DNA of 47,614 nucleotides from UMGS1766 sp963597355 (lineage in GTDB: Bacteria > Bacillota > Clostridia > Oscillospirales > Oscillospiraceae): the NCBI GenBank assembly GCA_963597355.1, contig CAVBPR010000022.1, positions 1-47,614 on the forward strand. The letters run 5' to 3'. The translations under genes and the position numbers were made by a program. The notes beneath the pieces were generated by a model. That model was not told the origin of the DNA and did not search any database. It was given only the letters and a program-made list of their open reading frames with translations. Position 1 is the stretch's first letter. Each line of letters starts with the position of its first letter. Shown piece after piece: positions 8,571-16,515 of this stretch.

Positions 8571-9317
8571 TTAACCCTCCGTTGCATCCAAAAGCTTATG
8601 CACAATTTTTTCTAATGCCATCGACAGCAGAATAACCACTGCAGTCCAGGAAAAAAGAGAGGGCGTTTCCAGATATATCTTTGAATAATACACCTGTGTT
8701 CCGATGGCACTTTTGGGGACACAGAGAACTTCGGCGGCAACACCGGATTTCCAGGCAAGTCCGATTGCATTGTTTATGCCGGCAATAAAATGAGGCCGAA
8801 CAGAGGGAAAGTAGATGTATCGCAGTGTTTTTCCTGTGCCCAGTTGATAGGCGGAGGAAAACTCCAGCAGCTGGGGATCAACGGTGCGAATTCCGATGGA
8901 TACGCTTTCCCACAGAACTGGCAGAACCATCAGCGCAGAGATGACACCCGGGACCTGATTGGTCTTTACCCAAAGTAAGATCAGAATGATAAAGCTGGCT
9001 ACCGGTGTGGCCCGTATGATTTTGATTGCGGGAGACAAGAGAGCGTTGGCAATGGAGAAACGGCAGGTTATTATGGCGCAGAATGTTCCCAGAAGAATGC
9101 CGGCAGTTGTTCCGCAGAAAATGCGCAGCAGACTGGTTCCGGCAGTGCGCCAAAAGGATAGGGTGCGAGCCAGTTCCCAAAAACGATTGAGCACAGAAAC
9201 AGGGGATGGGACAAGAAGTTCCTGCCCCACCCATGCGGAAACCGCCCACCATACAGCGATCCAGAATATGGCGGGGAAAACCAGCTTTATTACTTTTTGA
9301 TAAGATTTTTGAGCCAT
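8571..9317 (-). CDS. ABC transporter permease, SsuC/TauC-like
   Basis: A 248-aa BPD-type inner membrane protein with about six hydrophobic segments. The EAA-like loop that contacts the ATPase is in the LEFSSAYQLGTGKTLRYIYFPSVRPHF stretch. The architecture and the ATIIRATPVASFIIL-type segment resemble nitrate/sulfonate/taurine permeases. Its ATG overlaps the binding-protein stop by one base (TAATG). Sulfonate, nitrate or an aromatic/pyrimidine precursor are all possible substrates; the sequence does not decide. Confidence 0.88.
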   Translation of the reverse strand: MAQKSYQKVIKLVFPAIFWIAVWWAVSAWVGQELLVPSPVSVLNRFWELARTLSFWRTAGTSLLRIFCGTTAGILLGTFCAIITCRFSIANALLSPAIKIIRATPVASFIILILLWVKTNQVPGVISALMVLPVLWESVSIGIRTVDPQLLEFSSAYQLGTGKTLRYIYFPSVRPHFIAGINNAIGLAWKSGVAAEVLCVPKSAIGTQVYYSKIYLETPSLFSWTAVVILLSMALEKIVHKLLDATEG

Positions 9318-10375
9318 TACTTCGTACCGGTGAAATAGAAATCATCACCGGGCAATTCACCGCCAATAGAAGCGGGATTTGCAGAATAGAGGACATTGTA
9401 ATAAGGCTCAATTGCACTCTTTATTTCGTCGCCGGAAATAAAGCACAGGTTGCAGGCAGGGATTGCCTTCGCTGCAACTGCGGCCTTTGCAACAATGCCA
9501 TATTGTTCACACAGTTGGGATGCCTCATCCACGTTTGATTTCACGGCTTCTATGGATTCGCCATATTCCGTCAAAAACGCGGCAACTGCATCAGGATGCG
9601 CCTGAGCAAAAGCAGTGCGCACGACAACACAACCCATGGTTAAAACGCCATCGGTACCAAGATTGTCCCATTCTGTGGTCAGATCAAGGGCAACACGGAC
9701 GTCGCTGTTCTGCATTTGCACGCTGGTGACAGCCGGAACCGGGAGCATGCACAGGTCAATTTCACCGGTAGCCATTTTGGTTACCAGGCTTTCAGAATCC
9801 ATAAATTCGATGGTTACATCTTCACCGGGGGTCAAACCGTTTTCGGTCAGGATATAGTTGAGGACATATTCCGGATTGGCACCCTGACCGGTGGCGTAAA
9901 TGGTTTTACCGGCGAGATCGGATACAGAGTTCACTGATTCACCGTTTTCCAGAATGTACAAGACACCGTAGGTGTTCAACGCGCAGATTTGGACGTTTCC
10001 GCTGGTTTTCTGATACAGATTTGCAGCAACATTGGTCGCCACAGCCGCAATGTCGAAATCGCCATTGGCAAGACCGGCAACCACATCATCGTTAGCGGAA
10101 GCAACGGTAAAATTATAATGGTTTGCGGTTTTTCCGGCATCGTTCCAACTCATAAGCTCCGATGCGCCAATGCCGGTCGGTCCGGCCAACACAGCCATGT
10201 TGATCTCTGTTGTGTCCGGCGTGGAAGCATCCGGCACAATGCTTGCAGATGCACTGGAAGCAGAAGAGCTTTCCTCTACGGTGGAGGCAGATGAATTCGA
10301 TGTGTTTGATGCGCCGCAAGCACTTAGTCCAAGAACCAGGGCAAGGGCCAATAGGAGAGCAGTAAGTTTCTTCAT
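9317..10375 (-). CDS. ABC substrate-binding lipoprotein, NMT1/SsuA-like
   Basis: A 352-aa extracellular lipoprotein that would deliver substrate to the permease. The signal peptide ends in a lipobox LSAC (Cys20), followed by a Ser/Ala-rich tether to about residue 50. The fold has the MAVLAGPTGIGASELM start, the DLAGKTIYATGQGANPEYVL hinge region and the MATGEIDLCMLPVPA segment, as in NMT1/SsuA-type binding proteins. AAAGGAAC lies 8 bp before the ATG. It follows the Crp-family gene by 3 bp, so the regulator likely senses something linked to this uptake. Confidence 0.87.
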   Translation of the reverse strand: MKKLTALLLALALVLGLSACGASNTSNSSASTVEESSSASSASASIVPDASTPDTTEINMAVLAGPTGIGASELMSWNDAGKTANHYNFTVASANDDVVAGLANGDFDIAAVATNVAANLYQKTSGNVQICALNTYGVLYILENGESVNSVSDLAGKTIYATGQGANPEYVLNYILTENGLTPGEDVTIEFMDSESLVTKMATGEIDLCMLPVPAVTSVQMQNSDVRVALDLTTEWDNLGTDGVLTMGCVVVRTAFAQAHPDAVAAFLTEYGESIEAVKSNVDEASQLCEQYGIVAKAAVAAKAIPACNLCFISGDEIKSAIEPYYNVLYSANPASIGGELPGDDFYFTGTK

Positions 10376-10378
10376 GTT

Positions 10379-11053
10379 TTAGTTCCTTTCTTCTACCTGA
10401 AGCATTTCAGGATGGTTTAATAAGATTTTTTTTCCGGATCGACGCAAAATGTCCTCTTTTTCCAGCTTTTGAATCTCGCGATAAAGGGAGGCTCGGCCGA
10501 TATTCAGCCGAGAGGCCAGCTCCGTCATCGAACAGGGAAGCGTTATTTGACCGGAGGAGTCCATCTGCTGCAGAAGGAAAGACAGGAGCTTTTCTCTGCC
10601 TGTGCTTTCAATCAGCGTGTCGATTTTATTTGATAGGAAACGAATGCGGTTGGAGAGGTAATAAACATAGTTTTGCTGAACGAGTTGACTTTGCCGCATT
10701 AACTCCTGTACCTCTGCCTGGGAAAGAAAAAGAACTTCACAGTGTGTCCGTGCGGTAAGAGTGGATACATAGTGAGGTTCATCGTTGAATAGCGTTGCCG
10801 CCCCAAACAGATCGCCTTTGTGCAGCTCGCTTACGACCATATTTTGCTTTGTCACAAGAATACGGCCGGACAGTAGGATTCCAAGCTTCTTTTGAAAGTG
10901 ATCCGAATCCAAAAGAACATCACCTTTCTTAAAGGTAATGGAAGTCCAATTCATTTGATCGGACCATTGATTCAGACTGTCCGGTGTGCAGCGTGAGAAC
11001 AGAAAGGTCGAAAGCAAAATGGCCTGTACTTCTTTGGTCAGGATAGCAACCAT
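10379..11053 (-). CDS. Crp/Fnr-family transcriptional regulator
   Basis: A 224-aa regulator with an N-terminal cyclic-nucleotide-like beta-barrel (about 35-130, with FKKGDVLLDSDHF and ELHKGDLFGAATLFNDEPH), a dimer helix, and a C-terminal winged helix with recognition-helix segment MTELASRLNIGRASLYREIQKLEKE. No FNR-type N-terminal cysteine cluster is present. The open frame extends to a TTG at 11104, but that codon lies inside the gene's own promoter, so the ATG at 11053 is chosen; it has a poor ribosome site (GGGAG directly adjacent). It is divergent from the hydrogenase operon and cotranscribed with the importer. Either could be its target. Confidence 0.88.
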   Translation of the reverse strand: MVAILTKEVQAILLSTFLFSRCTPDSLNQWSDQMNWTSITFKKGDVLLDSDHFQKKLGILLSGRILVTKQNMVVSELHKGDLFGAATLFNDEPHYVSTLTARTHCEVLFLSQAEVQELMRQSQLVQQNYVYYLSNRIRFLSNKIDTLIESTGREKLLSFLLQQMDSSGQITLPCSMTELASRLNIGRASLYREIQKLEKEDILRRSGKKILLNHPEMLQVEERN

Positions 11054-11094
11054 CTCCCAGAATAAAAGTGTCTCATATGATACAAAACATAGAA

Positions 11095-11123
11095 ATACTA
11101 ACAAGAGATATTCCGTTTGTCAA
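11095..11123 (-). promoter_or_regulatory. Sigma-A promoter of Crp-importer operon
   Basis: On the minus strand TTGACA (11118-11123) and TAGTAT (11095-11100) are 17 bp apart. Transcription would start near 11088, which rules out translation starts further upstream. Confidence 0.8.
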
Positions 11124-11175
11124 TCATTTTAAGAAAATAAGATATCAATATTAGATGTATCTTTTGTAAAACTAC

Positions 11176-11203
11176 TTGCTTTTTCTGAGGCGTTTGATAA
11201 AAT
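11176..11203 (+). promoter_or_regulatory. Sigma-A promoter of hydrogenase operon
   Basis: TTGCTT (11176-11181) and TAAAAT (11198-11203) are 16 bp apart. The start would be about 40 bp before the first gene. An imperfect AAGATA...TATCTT dyad lies just upstream (about 11147-11164) and could bind the divergent Crp-family regulator, but this is a guess. Confidence 0.65.
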
Positions 11204-11250
11204 AGCAGTCAGTTACACTAAAATAAATTTGGAAAGGGTTGAAATTTAAT

Positions 11251-13086
11251 TTGAGCAGACTGACTCTCATGACAGAAAGCCGCGCGGAGACCGTTGTAGA
11301 GAATATCTACAAAGACATGGAACGGCGTATTGCTGCCAGTCCTCCCGGTATCTGTCCCGTTGACCTGACTTGGGCATTCTTGAAAATGTGCCATGCTCAG
11401 ACCTGCGGCAAATGTGTGCCGTGTCGTGTTGGTTTGACGCAAGTGTGCAACTTGATCGAGGATATCATGAAGCACCGCGCAACAATGGAAACACTGGAGA
11501 AACTGGAAAACCTTGCGCATGTCATCAACGAATCGGCAGACTGTGCGATTGGTGTTGAGGCAGCCCGCATGGTGCTGCGTGGCCTGGATGGCTTCCGCGA
11601 GGATTATATTTCTCACATTCAGGATCATCATTGCCTGTCCGCAATTCCTCAGAGTATCCCCTGCGTTGCAAACTGTCCTGCGGGCGTAGATATTCCGGGC
11701 TATGTGGCATTGGTCGGGAAGAAGCGCTACGCGGATGCAGTTCGTTTGATTCGTAAAGATAATCCGTTTCCGACGGCCTGCGCTCTGGTGTGTGAACACC
11801 CCTGTGAAACCCGTTGCCGCCGTACCTTGCTGGATGCACCGGTCAACATTCGCGGCTTGAAGAGAACTGCGGTTGATCGCGCCGGTGACGTTCCGGCACC
11901 GGCCTGCATGGAATCCACCGGTAAGCGTGTAGCAATTATCGGCGGTGGTCCGTCCGGCCTTTCTGCGGCGTATTACCTGCAGTTGATGGGGCATCAGTGT
12001 ACTGTTTTCGAAAAGCATAAGAAGCTGGGCGGTATGTTGATCTACGGAATTCCGGCCTATCGACTGCCGCGGGAACAACTGCAGAGAGATATTGACTGCA
12101 TTTTGTCCACTGGTGTGGAGGCGAAATTAAATGTCAATGTCGGCGTTGGCGAGTATACCATGGAGCGTCTGCGGGAAGAGTATGACGCGGTTTATATTTC
12201 CATTGGCGCTCATACCGATAAAAAAGTGGGCATTGATGGAGAAGATGCAAAGGGTGTTTTGTCTGCGGTTGAATTCCTGGGTAAAATCGGCGACAACGAA
12301 ATCCCGGATTTGACGGGGAAAAAGGTGTGCATCATTGGTGGCGGCAACGTAGCCATGGACTGTACCCGCTCTGCGATTCGCTGCGGAGCGGAATCGGTTT
12401 CCATTGTATATCGCCGTCGTCAGGAAGATATGACTGCTCTGGCCGAGGAGGTAGAAGGTGCGATTGCAGAGGGCGCAATTATGATGGATCTGCATGCACC
12501 GCTCCGCATCGAGACAGACGAAAATGGAAATGTCGCCGCTCTCTGGGCTGCACCGAAAATGCCGGGTAATATTAAGTCCGGCCGTATGAATCCAGCGGCT
12601 TCCGGATTGGAAGATAAACGGATCCCCTGCGATGTGATCATCGTAGCGGTGGGTCAGGGAATCGACTATCACACATTGGAGTCCTCGGGCATTCCTGTGC
12701 TGCGGGGCGTGATCAAGGCGGAGAACTGGACCGCCGTTGACAATGCCCCCGGTGTATTTGCCGGTGGCGACTGCGTTACCGGTCCTAAAACGGCCATTCG
12801 TGCAATTGCCGCGGGTAAGGTGGCTGCAGCGAATATTGATTATTATCTGGGCTATAACCACACCATCACTGTGGACGTTGACATTCCGAATCCGGATTTG
12901 GGGGACAAGCCTTATTGCGGTCGTGTCAATATGTCGGAGCGTGAGCCTGGCGAGCGCAAGAACGATTTTGAGCTGATGGAGCTGATGATGACAGAAAAGG
13001 AATCCTGCCAGGAGGCAGGTCGCTGCATGCGCTGTGATCACTTCGGCTGTGGTATCTTTAAGGGAGGGCGTAAAACAGAATGGTAA
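11251..13086 (+). CDS. NuoF-C-terminal / GltD-like NAD(P) oxidoreductase fusion
   Basis: A fused flavoprotein predicted to pass electrons between NAD(P)H and the hydrogenase encoded next. Residues about 25-125 match the NuoF iron-sulfur C-terminal region, with TCGKCVPC (C52, C55, C58) and a fourth Cys near 98. From about residue 130 it is a GltD-like subunit: CVANCPAGVDIPGY, CALVCEHPCETRC for Fe-S clusters, GGGPSGLSAAYYL (FAD) near 231 and GGGNVAMDC (NAD(P)H) near 363. The NuoF FMN/NADH domain itself is absent. The C-terminus has CMRCDHFGC. TTG 11251 is chosen because GGAAAGGG is 12 bp upstream and the family N-terminus begins there; TTG 11239 is possible. It overlaps the hydrogenase gene by 7 bp. 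Confidence 0.88.
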   Translation: MSRLTLMTESRAETVVENIYKDMERRIAASPPGICPVDLTWAFLKMCHAQTCGKCVPCRVGLTQVCNLIEDIMKHRATMETLEKLENLAHVINESADCAIGVEAARMVLRGLDGFREDYISHIQDHHCLSAIPQSIPCVANCPAGVDIPGYVALVGKKRYADAVRLIRKDNPFPTACALVCEHPCETRCRRTLLDAPVNIRGLKRTAVDRAGDVPAPACMESTGKRVAIIGGGPSGLSAAYYLQLMGHQCTVFEKHKKLGGMLIYGIPAYRLPREQLQRDIDCILSTGVEAKLNVNVGVGEYTMERLREEYDAVYISIGAHTDKKVGIDGEDAKGVLSAVEFLGKIGDNEIPDLTGKKVCIIGGGNVAMDCTRSAIRCGAESVSIVYRRRQEDMTALAEEVEGAIAEGAIMMDLHAPLRIETDENGNVAALWAAPKMPGNIKSGRMNPAASGLEDKRIPCDVIIVAVGQGIDYHTLESSGIPVLRGVIKAENWTAVDNAPGVFAGGDCVTGPKTAIRAIAAGKVAAANIDYYLGYNHTITVDVDIPNPDLGDKPYCGRVNMSEREPGERKNDFELMELMMTEKESCQEAGRCMRCDHFGCGIFKGGRKTEW

Positions 13087-14864
13087 ATGTTACAATTAAC
13101 GGCGTTGCCATCCAGGTTGAAGAGGGAACTTCCATTTTGGAAGCAACCCGCATGATTGGTATGCCTGTCCCTACCCTTTGTTTCATGAAGGGAATCAATG
13201 AAATTGGTGCATGTCGTGTTTGTGTGGTTGAAGTGGAGGGGTTGGAGCGGTTGGTTCCTGCCTGCAACAACACCTGCGAAGAAGGCATGGTAATCCGCAC
13301 CAACACAGCGCGGGTGCGTGAAGCGCGCCGCACCAACCTTGAGTTGCTGTTGTCTCAGCATCGCATCAACTGTCCCGCCTGCGAGCGCAACGGCACTTGC
13401 CAGCTGCAGAAGGTTGTTTCCAGTTTCCCGGTGGACGACTTTATGAATTATCGCCACGAATATCCGGAGGACGATTGGGATCGCTCTCTGCCGATTATTC
13501 GGGATGAGAGCAAATGCATTAAATGCTATCGTTGTGTTTCTGTTTGTGACAAAATTCAGTCCCTGAATATTTGGGACATGGTGGGAACCGGCGCGCATAC
13601 CACGGTAAATGTTTCCCGCCACCGCAAGATGACGGAAGCAGACTGTGCGTTTTGCGGGCAATGCGTTACCCACTGTCCGACGAATGCGCTCCATGCACGG
13701 GACGATACAAAGGCGATTATTGGCGTCAATGGCGTTTTGAATGATCCGAATAAGGTCGTTGTAGTGCAGGTGGCGCCTGCTGTTCGTGCGGCCTGGGGCG
13801 AAGTGTTCCATCTGGATCCCAGTGTTGCCACAGAGCGCCGGTTGGCGGCTGCACTGCGCCGCATCGGTTTTGACTACGTGTTTGACACGAATTTCTCAGC
13901 GGATCTTACCATCATGGAAGAAGGAACGGAGTTCCTGGCGCGTATGAAAAATCCGGAAGCACACAAGTGGCCTATGTTCACTTCCTGCTGTCCCGGTTGG
14001 GTTCGCTTCCTGAAGAGCCAGTATCCGGATATGGTAGATCAGCTTTCTACAGCGAAATCGCCCCAGCAAATGTTTGGTGCGGTGACAAAGAGTTACTTTG
14101 CCCAGAAGATTGGCGTTGATCCGGAGAATATCGTTTGTGTATCGATTATGCCCTGCACAGCGAAAAAGGCTGAGTTGGCAATTCCCAATATCAATGACGC
14201 AGCAGAAGGGCAGAAAGATGTGGACTTTTCTTTGACTACCCGGGAGCTGTGCAGCATCATTCGTGCAGACCAGATTGATGTAAGTTGTCTGCCGGAGGAA
14301 GATTTCGATTCTCCGCTGGGTACGGGAACCGGTGCAGCAGTGATCTTTGGCACGACTGGCGGCGTAATGGAAGCCGCACTGCGTACCTGCTATTATGTGC
14401 TGGCAGGGGAAAACCCAAGCGCTGATGAGACGTTTAAGGCGGTTCGGGCATTAGACAACAGCAAACCCTGGGTAGAAGCGGAGTATAATGTTGCCGGGAT
14501 TAAGGTCCGTGCCGCAGTTGTCAGCGGTTTGGGAAATACGAGAAGCCTGATTCGCGCCATTCGTCGGGGTGAAGTTGACTATCAATTTGTTGAAGTAATG
14601 GCATGTCCGGGCGGCTGCGTCGGCGGCGGCGGACAGCCCATCCACTATAATGAAGAGCGTGCGGCAGATCGTGGCCGGGTATTGTATCGCTATGACAGCG
14701 CAAATGTCCTGCGTTTTTCTCATGAAAATCCAGACGTGCAGACCATGTATGCCGAGTACCTGGGGCAGCCATGCGGAGAAAAATCCCATCATCTGCTGCA
14801 CACAGACCATCATGGCTGGTCACTGCCTTTGGCACCGGTATTGGACGAAGACGTCCGAATTTAA
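13080..14864 (+). CDS. hydA: [FeFe] hydrogenase catalytic subunit, group A type
   Basis: A 594-aa multi-cluster hydrogenase that reduces protons or oxidises H2. The N-terminal 2Fe-2S domain has C34, C45, C48, C62. The His-Cys 4Fe-4S site is H94, C98, C101, C107. Two 4Fe-4S clusters use C146-C156 and C189-C199. The H-cluster has all three signatures: TSCCPGW (C303), MPCTAKKAE (C359) and EVMACPGGCVGGGGQP (C509, C513). A small-subunit-like tail ends the protein. AAGGGAGGG is about 10 bp upstream. Pairing with a GltD-like partner matches the [FeFe] group A2 'glutamate synthase-linked' class, whose physiology is poorly known. The maturases HydE/F/G are not in the window. Confidence 0.95.
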   Translation: MVNVTINGVAIQVEEGTSILEATRMIGMPVPTLCFMKGINEIGACRVCVVEVEGLERLVPACNNTCEEGMVIRTNTARVREARRTNLELLLSQHRINCPACERNGTCQLQKVVSSFPVDDFMNYRHEYPEDDWDRSLPIIRDESKCIKCYRCVSVCDKIQSLNIWDMVGTGAHTTVNVSRHRKMTEADCAFCGQCVTHCPTNALHARDDTKAIIGVNGVLNDPNKVVVVQVAPAVRAAWGEVFHLDPSVATERRLAAALRRIGFDYVFDTNFSADLTIMEEGTEFLARMKNPEAHKWPMFTSCCPGWVRFLKSQYPDMVDQLSTAKSPQQMFGAVTKSYFAQKIGVDPENIVCVSIMPCTAKKAELAIPNINDAAEGQKDVDFSLTTRELCSIIRADQIDVSCLPEEDFDSPLGTGTGAAVIFGTTGGVMEAALRTCYYVLAGENPSADETFKAVRALDNSKPWVEAEYNVAGIKVRAAVVSGLGNTRSLIRAIRRGEVDYQFVEVMACPGGCVGGGGQPIHYNEERAADRGRVLYRYDSANVLRFSHENPDVQTMYAEYLGQPCGEKSHHLLHTDHHGWSLPLAPVLDEDVRI

Positions 14865-15006
14865 ATTTCTTTTGTTGAGTATTTCTGTTGCGGCCGCCGG
14901 ATTTGCGGAGGAAAGGACTCTCTCACTTTATTCCCTTCCACAGCAATGGATGCTCATATATGTGGTTGTCGATGTTTGATCTCTTACTCTGCAACCAAAA
15001 CGCTCG

Positions 15007-15045
15007 GAACGCTGTAAACAGCATATTCTGCTGTTTACAGCGTTC
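15007..15045 (+). terminator. Terminator of hydrogenase operon
   Basis: A perfect 17-bp stem (15007-15023 with 15029-15045), loop TATTC, followed by a T-rich tract. It lies about 140 bp after the hydrogenase stop; the stretch between holds no gene that I can see. Confidence 0.9.
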
Positions 15046-15051
15046 TTTCTC

Positions 15052-15079
15052 TTGACTTTTTTGAATGAGCTGATACAAT
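15052..15079 (+). promoter_or_regulatory. Sigma-A promoter of PTS IIC-like gene
   Basis: TTGACT (15052-15057) and TACAAT (15074-15079) are 16 bp apart, immediately after the hydrogenase terminator. Confidence 0.75.
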
Positions 15080-15099
15080 AGACAAGACAACTTGATATG

Positions 15100-15109
15100 T
15101 GTCATGACA
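15100..15109. promoter_or_regulatory. Palindrome TGTCATGACA, possible operator
   Basis: A perfect 10-bp palindrome lies between the -10 element and the ribosome site (GGAGG, 15118-15122) of the permease gene. That is the position of a repressor site, but no regulator can be named. Confidence 0.35.
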
Positions 15110-15129
15110 TACATAACGGAGGCTCATCT

Positions 15130-16188
15130 ATGGAAAAAGTAAAAGCGTTTTTAAAGCGAAAAGACATTGAGATCTCAGCGCGTCGCTACGGAATTGACGC
15201 ACTGGGTGCTATGGCACAGGGACTGTTTTGTTCTCTGTTGATCGGCACAATTATCAACACAATCGGTCAACAGTTCGGCATTGAATATTTGACCACCATC
15301 GGCGGTTATGCTACTGCTATGTCCGGTCCGGCAATGGCAGTGGCGATTGGCTATGCGTTGCGTTGCCCACCGCTGGTTCTGTTTTCCCTTATCGCAGTTG
15401 GCTCCTCGGCCAATGGACTTGGCGGAGCAGGTGGCCCTCTGGCGGTTCTTGTCATTGCGATTATCGCTGCGGAATTTGGTAAGGCGGTAAGCAAGGAAAC
15501 GAAAATTGATATTCTGGTAACTCCGGCAGTTACAATTTTTGTCGGCGTTGCTTTGTCTACGTTGATCGCACCTCCCATTGGCGCAGCGGCCAGTGCGGTG
15601 GGCAAAGTGATTATGTGGGCAACGGAGCTGCAGCCGTTCCTGATGGGAATTGTTGTGTCTGTGTTGGTTGGCGTTGCCTTGACGCTTCCGATTTCTTCGG
15701 CGGCTATTTGCGCAGCATTGGGTTTGACCGGATTAGCTGGTGGTGCAGCGGTAGCTGGATGCTGTGCGCAGATGGTTGGCTTTGCAATTATGTCCTTCCG
15801 TGAAAATCGCTGGGGCGGACTGATAAGTCAGGGTATTGGTACATCAATGCTGCAAATGGGTAACATTGTGCGCAATCCGCGCATCTGGATTGCTCCCACA
15901 TTGACAAGCGCCATCACCGGCCCGATTGCAACCTGCGTATTTCATCTTCAGATGAATGGTGCTCCGGTTTCCTCCGGTATGGGAACCTGCGGATTTGTCG
16001 GTCAGATCGGTGTATATACCGGTTGGATAAGCGATATTGCAGCTGGAACGAAGAGTGCTGTTACTGCGGTTGACTGGCTTGGTTTGATCTTGATTTGCTT
16101 TGTTTTACCGGGAGTTTTAACATGGATTTTTGGTAACGCAGAGCGCAAATTGGGTTGGATTAAAGAAGGAGACCTGAAGTTAAACTAA
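15130..16188 (+). CDS. PTS transporter subunit IIC-like membrane protein (PTS_EIIC_2)
   Basis: A 352-aa integral membrane protein, glycine- and alanine-rich, with about 9-10 hydrophobic segments. Its start MEKVKAFLKRKDIEISARRYGIDALGAMAQGLF and the PISSAAICAALGL and GGLISQGIGTSMLQMGN stretches match the PTS_EIIC_2 family. The usual IIA and IIB phosphotransfer partners are not nearby, so it may be a stand-alone permease whose substrate is unknown. ATG 15130 has GGAGG 7 bp upstream; an earlier ATG falls within the leader. It has its own promoter and terminator. Confidence 0.8.
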   Translation: MEKVKAFLKRKDIEISARRYGIDALGAMAQGLFCSLLIGTIINTIGQQFGIEYLTTIGGYATAMSGPAMAVAIGYALRCPPLVLFSLIAVGSSANGLGGAGGPLAVLVIAIIAAEFGKAVSKETKIDILVTPAVTIFVGVALSTLIAPPIGAAASAVGKVIMWATELQPFLMGIVVSVLVGVALTLPISSAAICAALGLTGLAGGAAVAGCCAQMVGFAIMSFRENRWGGLISQGIGTSMLQMGNIVRNPRIWIAPTLTSAITGPIATCVFHLQMNGAPVSSGMGTCGFVGQIGVYTGWISDIAAGTKSAVTAVDWLGLILICFVLPGVLTWIFGNAERKLGWIKEGDLKLN

Positions 16189-16277
16189 CTGCAAAAAGTT
16201 GGAATATCGTTTTCGTTTTTGATTGTATAGGAATGAGATAAAATTCCAAAAAACCCTTATAATATGCGGATTATTTG

Positions 16278-16313
16278 CAAAAGCAAGCAGAGTTTTCAAT
16301 CTGCTTGCTTTTG
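16278..16313 (+). terminator. Terminator of PTS IIC-like gene
   Basis: A 14-bp stem (16278-16291 with 16300-16313), followed by TTTTG. The rest of the 327-bp gap to the next gene holds the dyad at 16352, a TATAAT at 16391 and the leader of the aldehyde dehydrogenase gene. Confidence 0.85.
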
Positions 16314-16351
16314 TTTTGTATTGTTTTTATAAATTGAAATTCAAAATAATT

Positions 16352-16368
16352 TTGTGTTTTTAACACAA
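16352..16368. promoter_or_regulatory. TTGTG-N7-CACAA dyad, Rex-like operator candidate
   Basis: TTGTGTTTTTAACACAA is a 7+3+7 inverted repeat located 22 bp before a TATAAT (16391-16396). The half-sites match those of Rex, the NADH/NAD+ sensor (TTGTGAANNNNTTCACAA), but the spacing is one base shorter than the usual 18-mer. The neighbouring gene makes an NAD(P)-dependent dehydrogenase, a common Rex target. No good -35 box is at standard distance. Confidence 0.4.
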
Positions 16369-16515
16369 GAAAAAGCGGCAAAGAACTGATTATAATACAG
16401 GCGTGATCCGGACAGAACGACAAGTTTTGAGTGGAGAAGCACAGCAGAAACTGGGTTCCGTTTTGATCATGATTTGAGTTTAATCTGCTATATGCAATAT
16501 TAGGAGGAATTCACT

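Noticed and set aside
12127..13041. A 304-codon minus-strand open frame opposite the GltD fusion gene, and similar ones at 13038-13811 and 16480-17175
   Set aside because: They are antisense shadows of strongly coded plus-strand enzymes with complete motifs; none has a recognisable domain.
14865..15006. A further gene between the hydrogenase stop and its terminator
   Set aside because: Only short frames without ribosome sites are present; the stretch looks like a 3' untranslated region.
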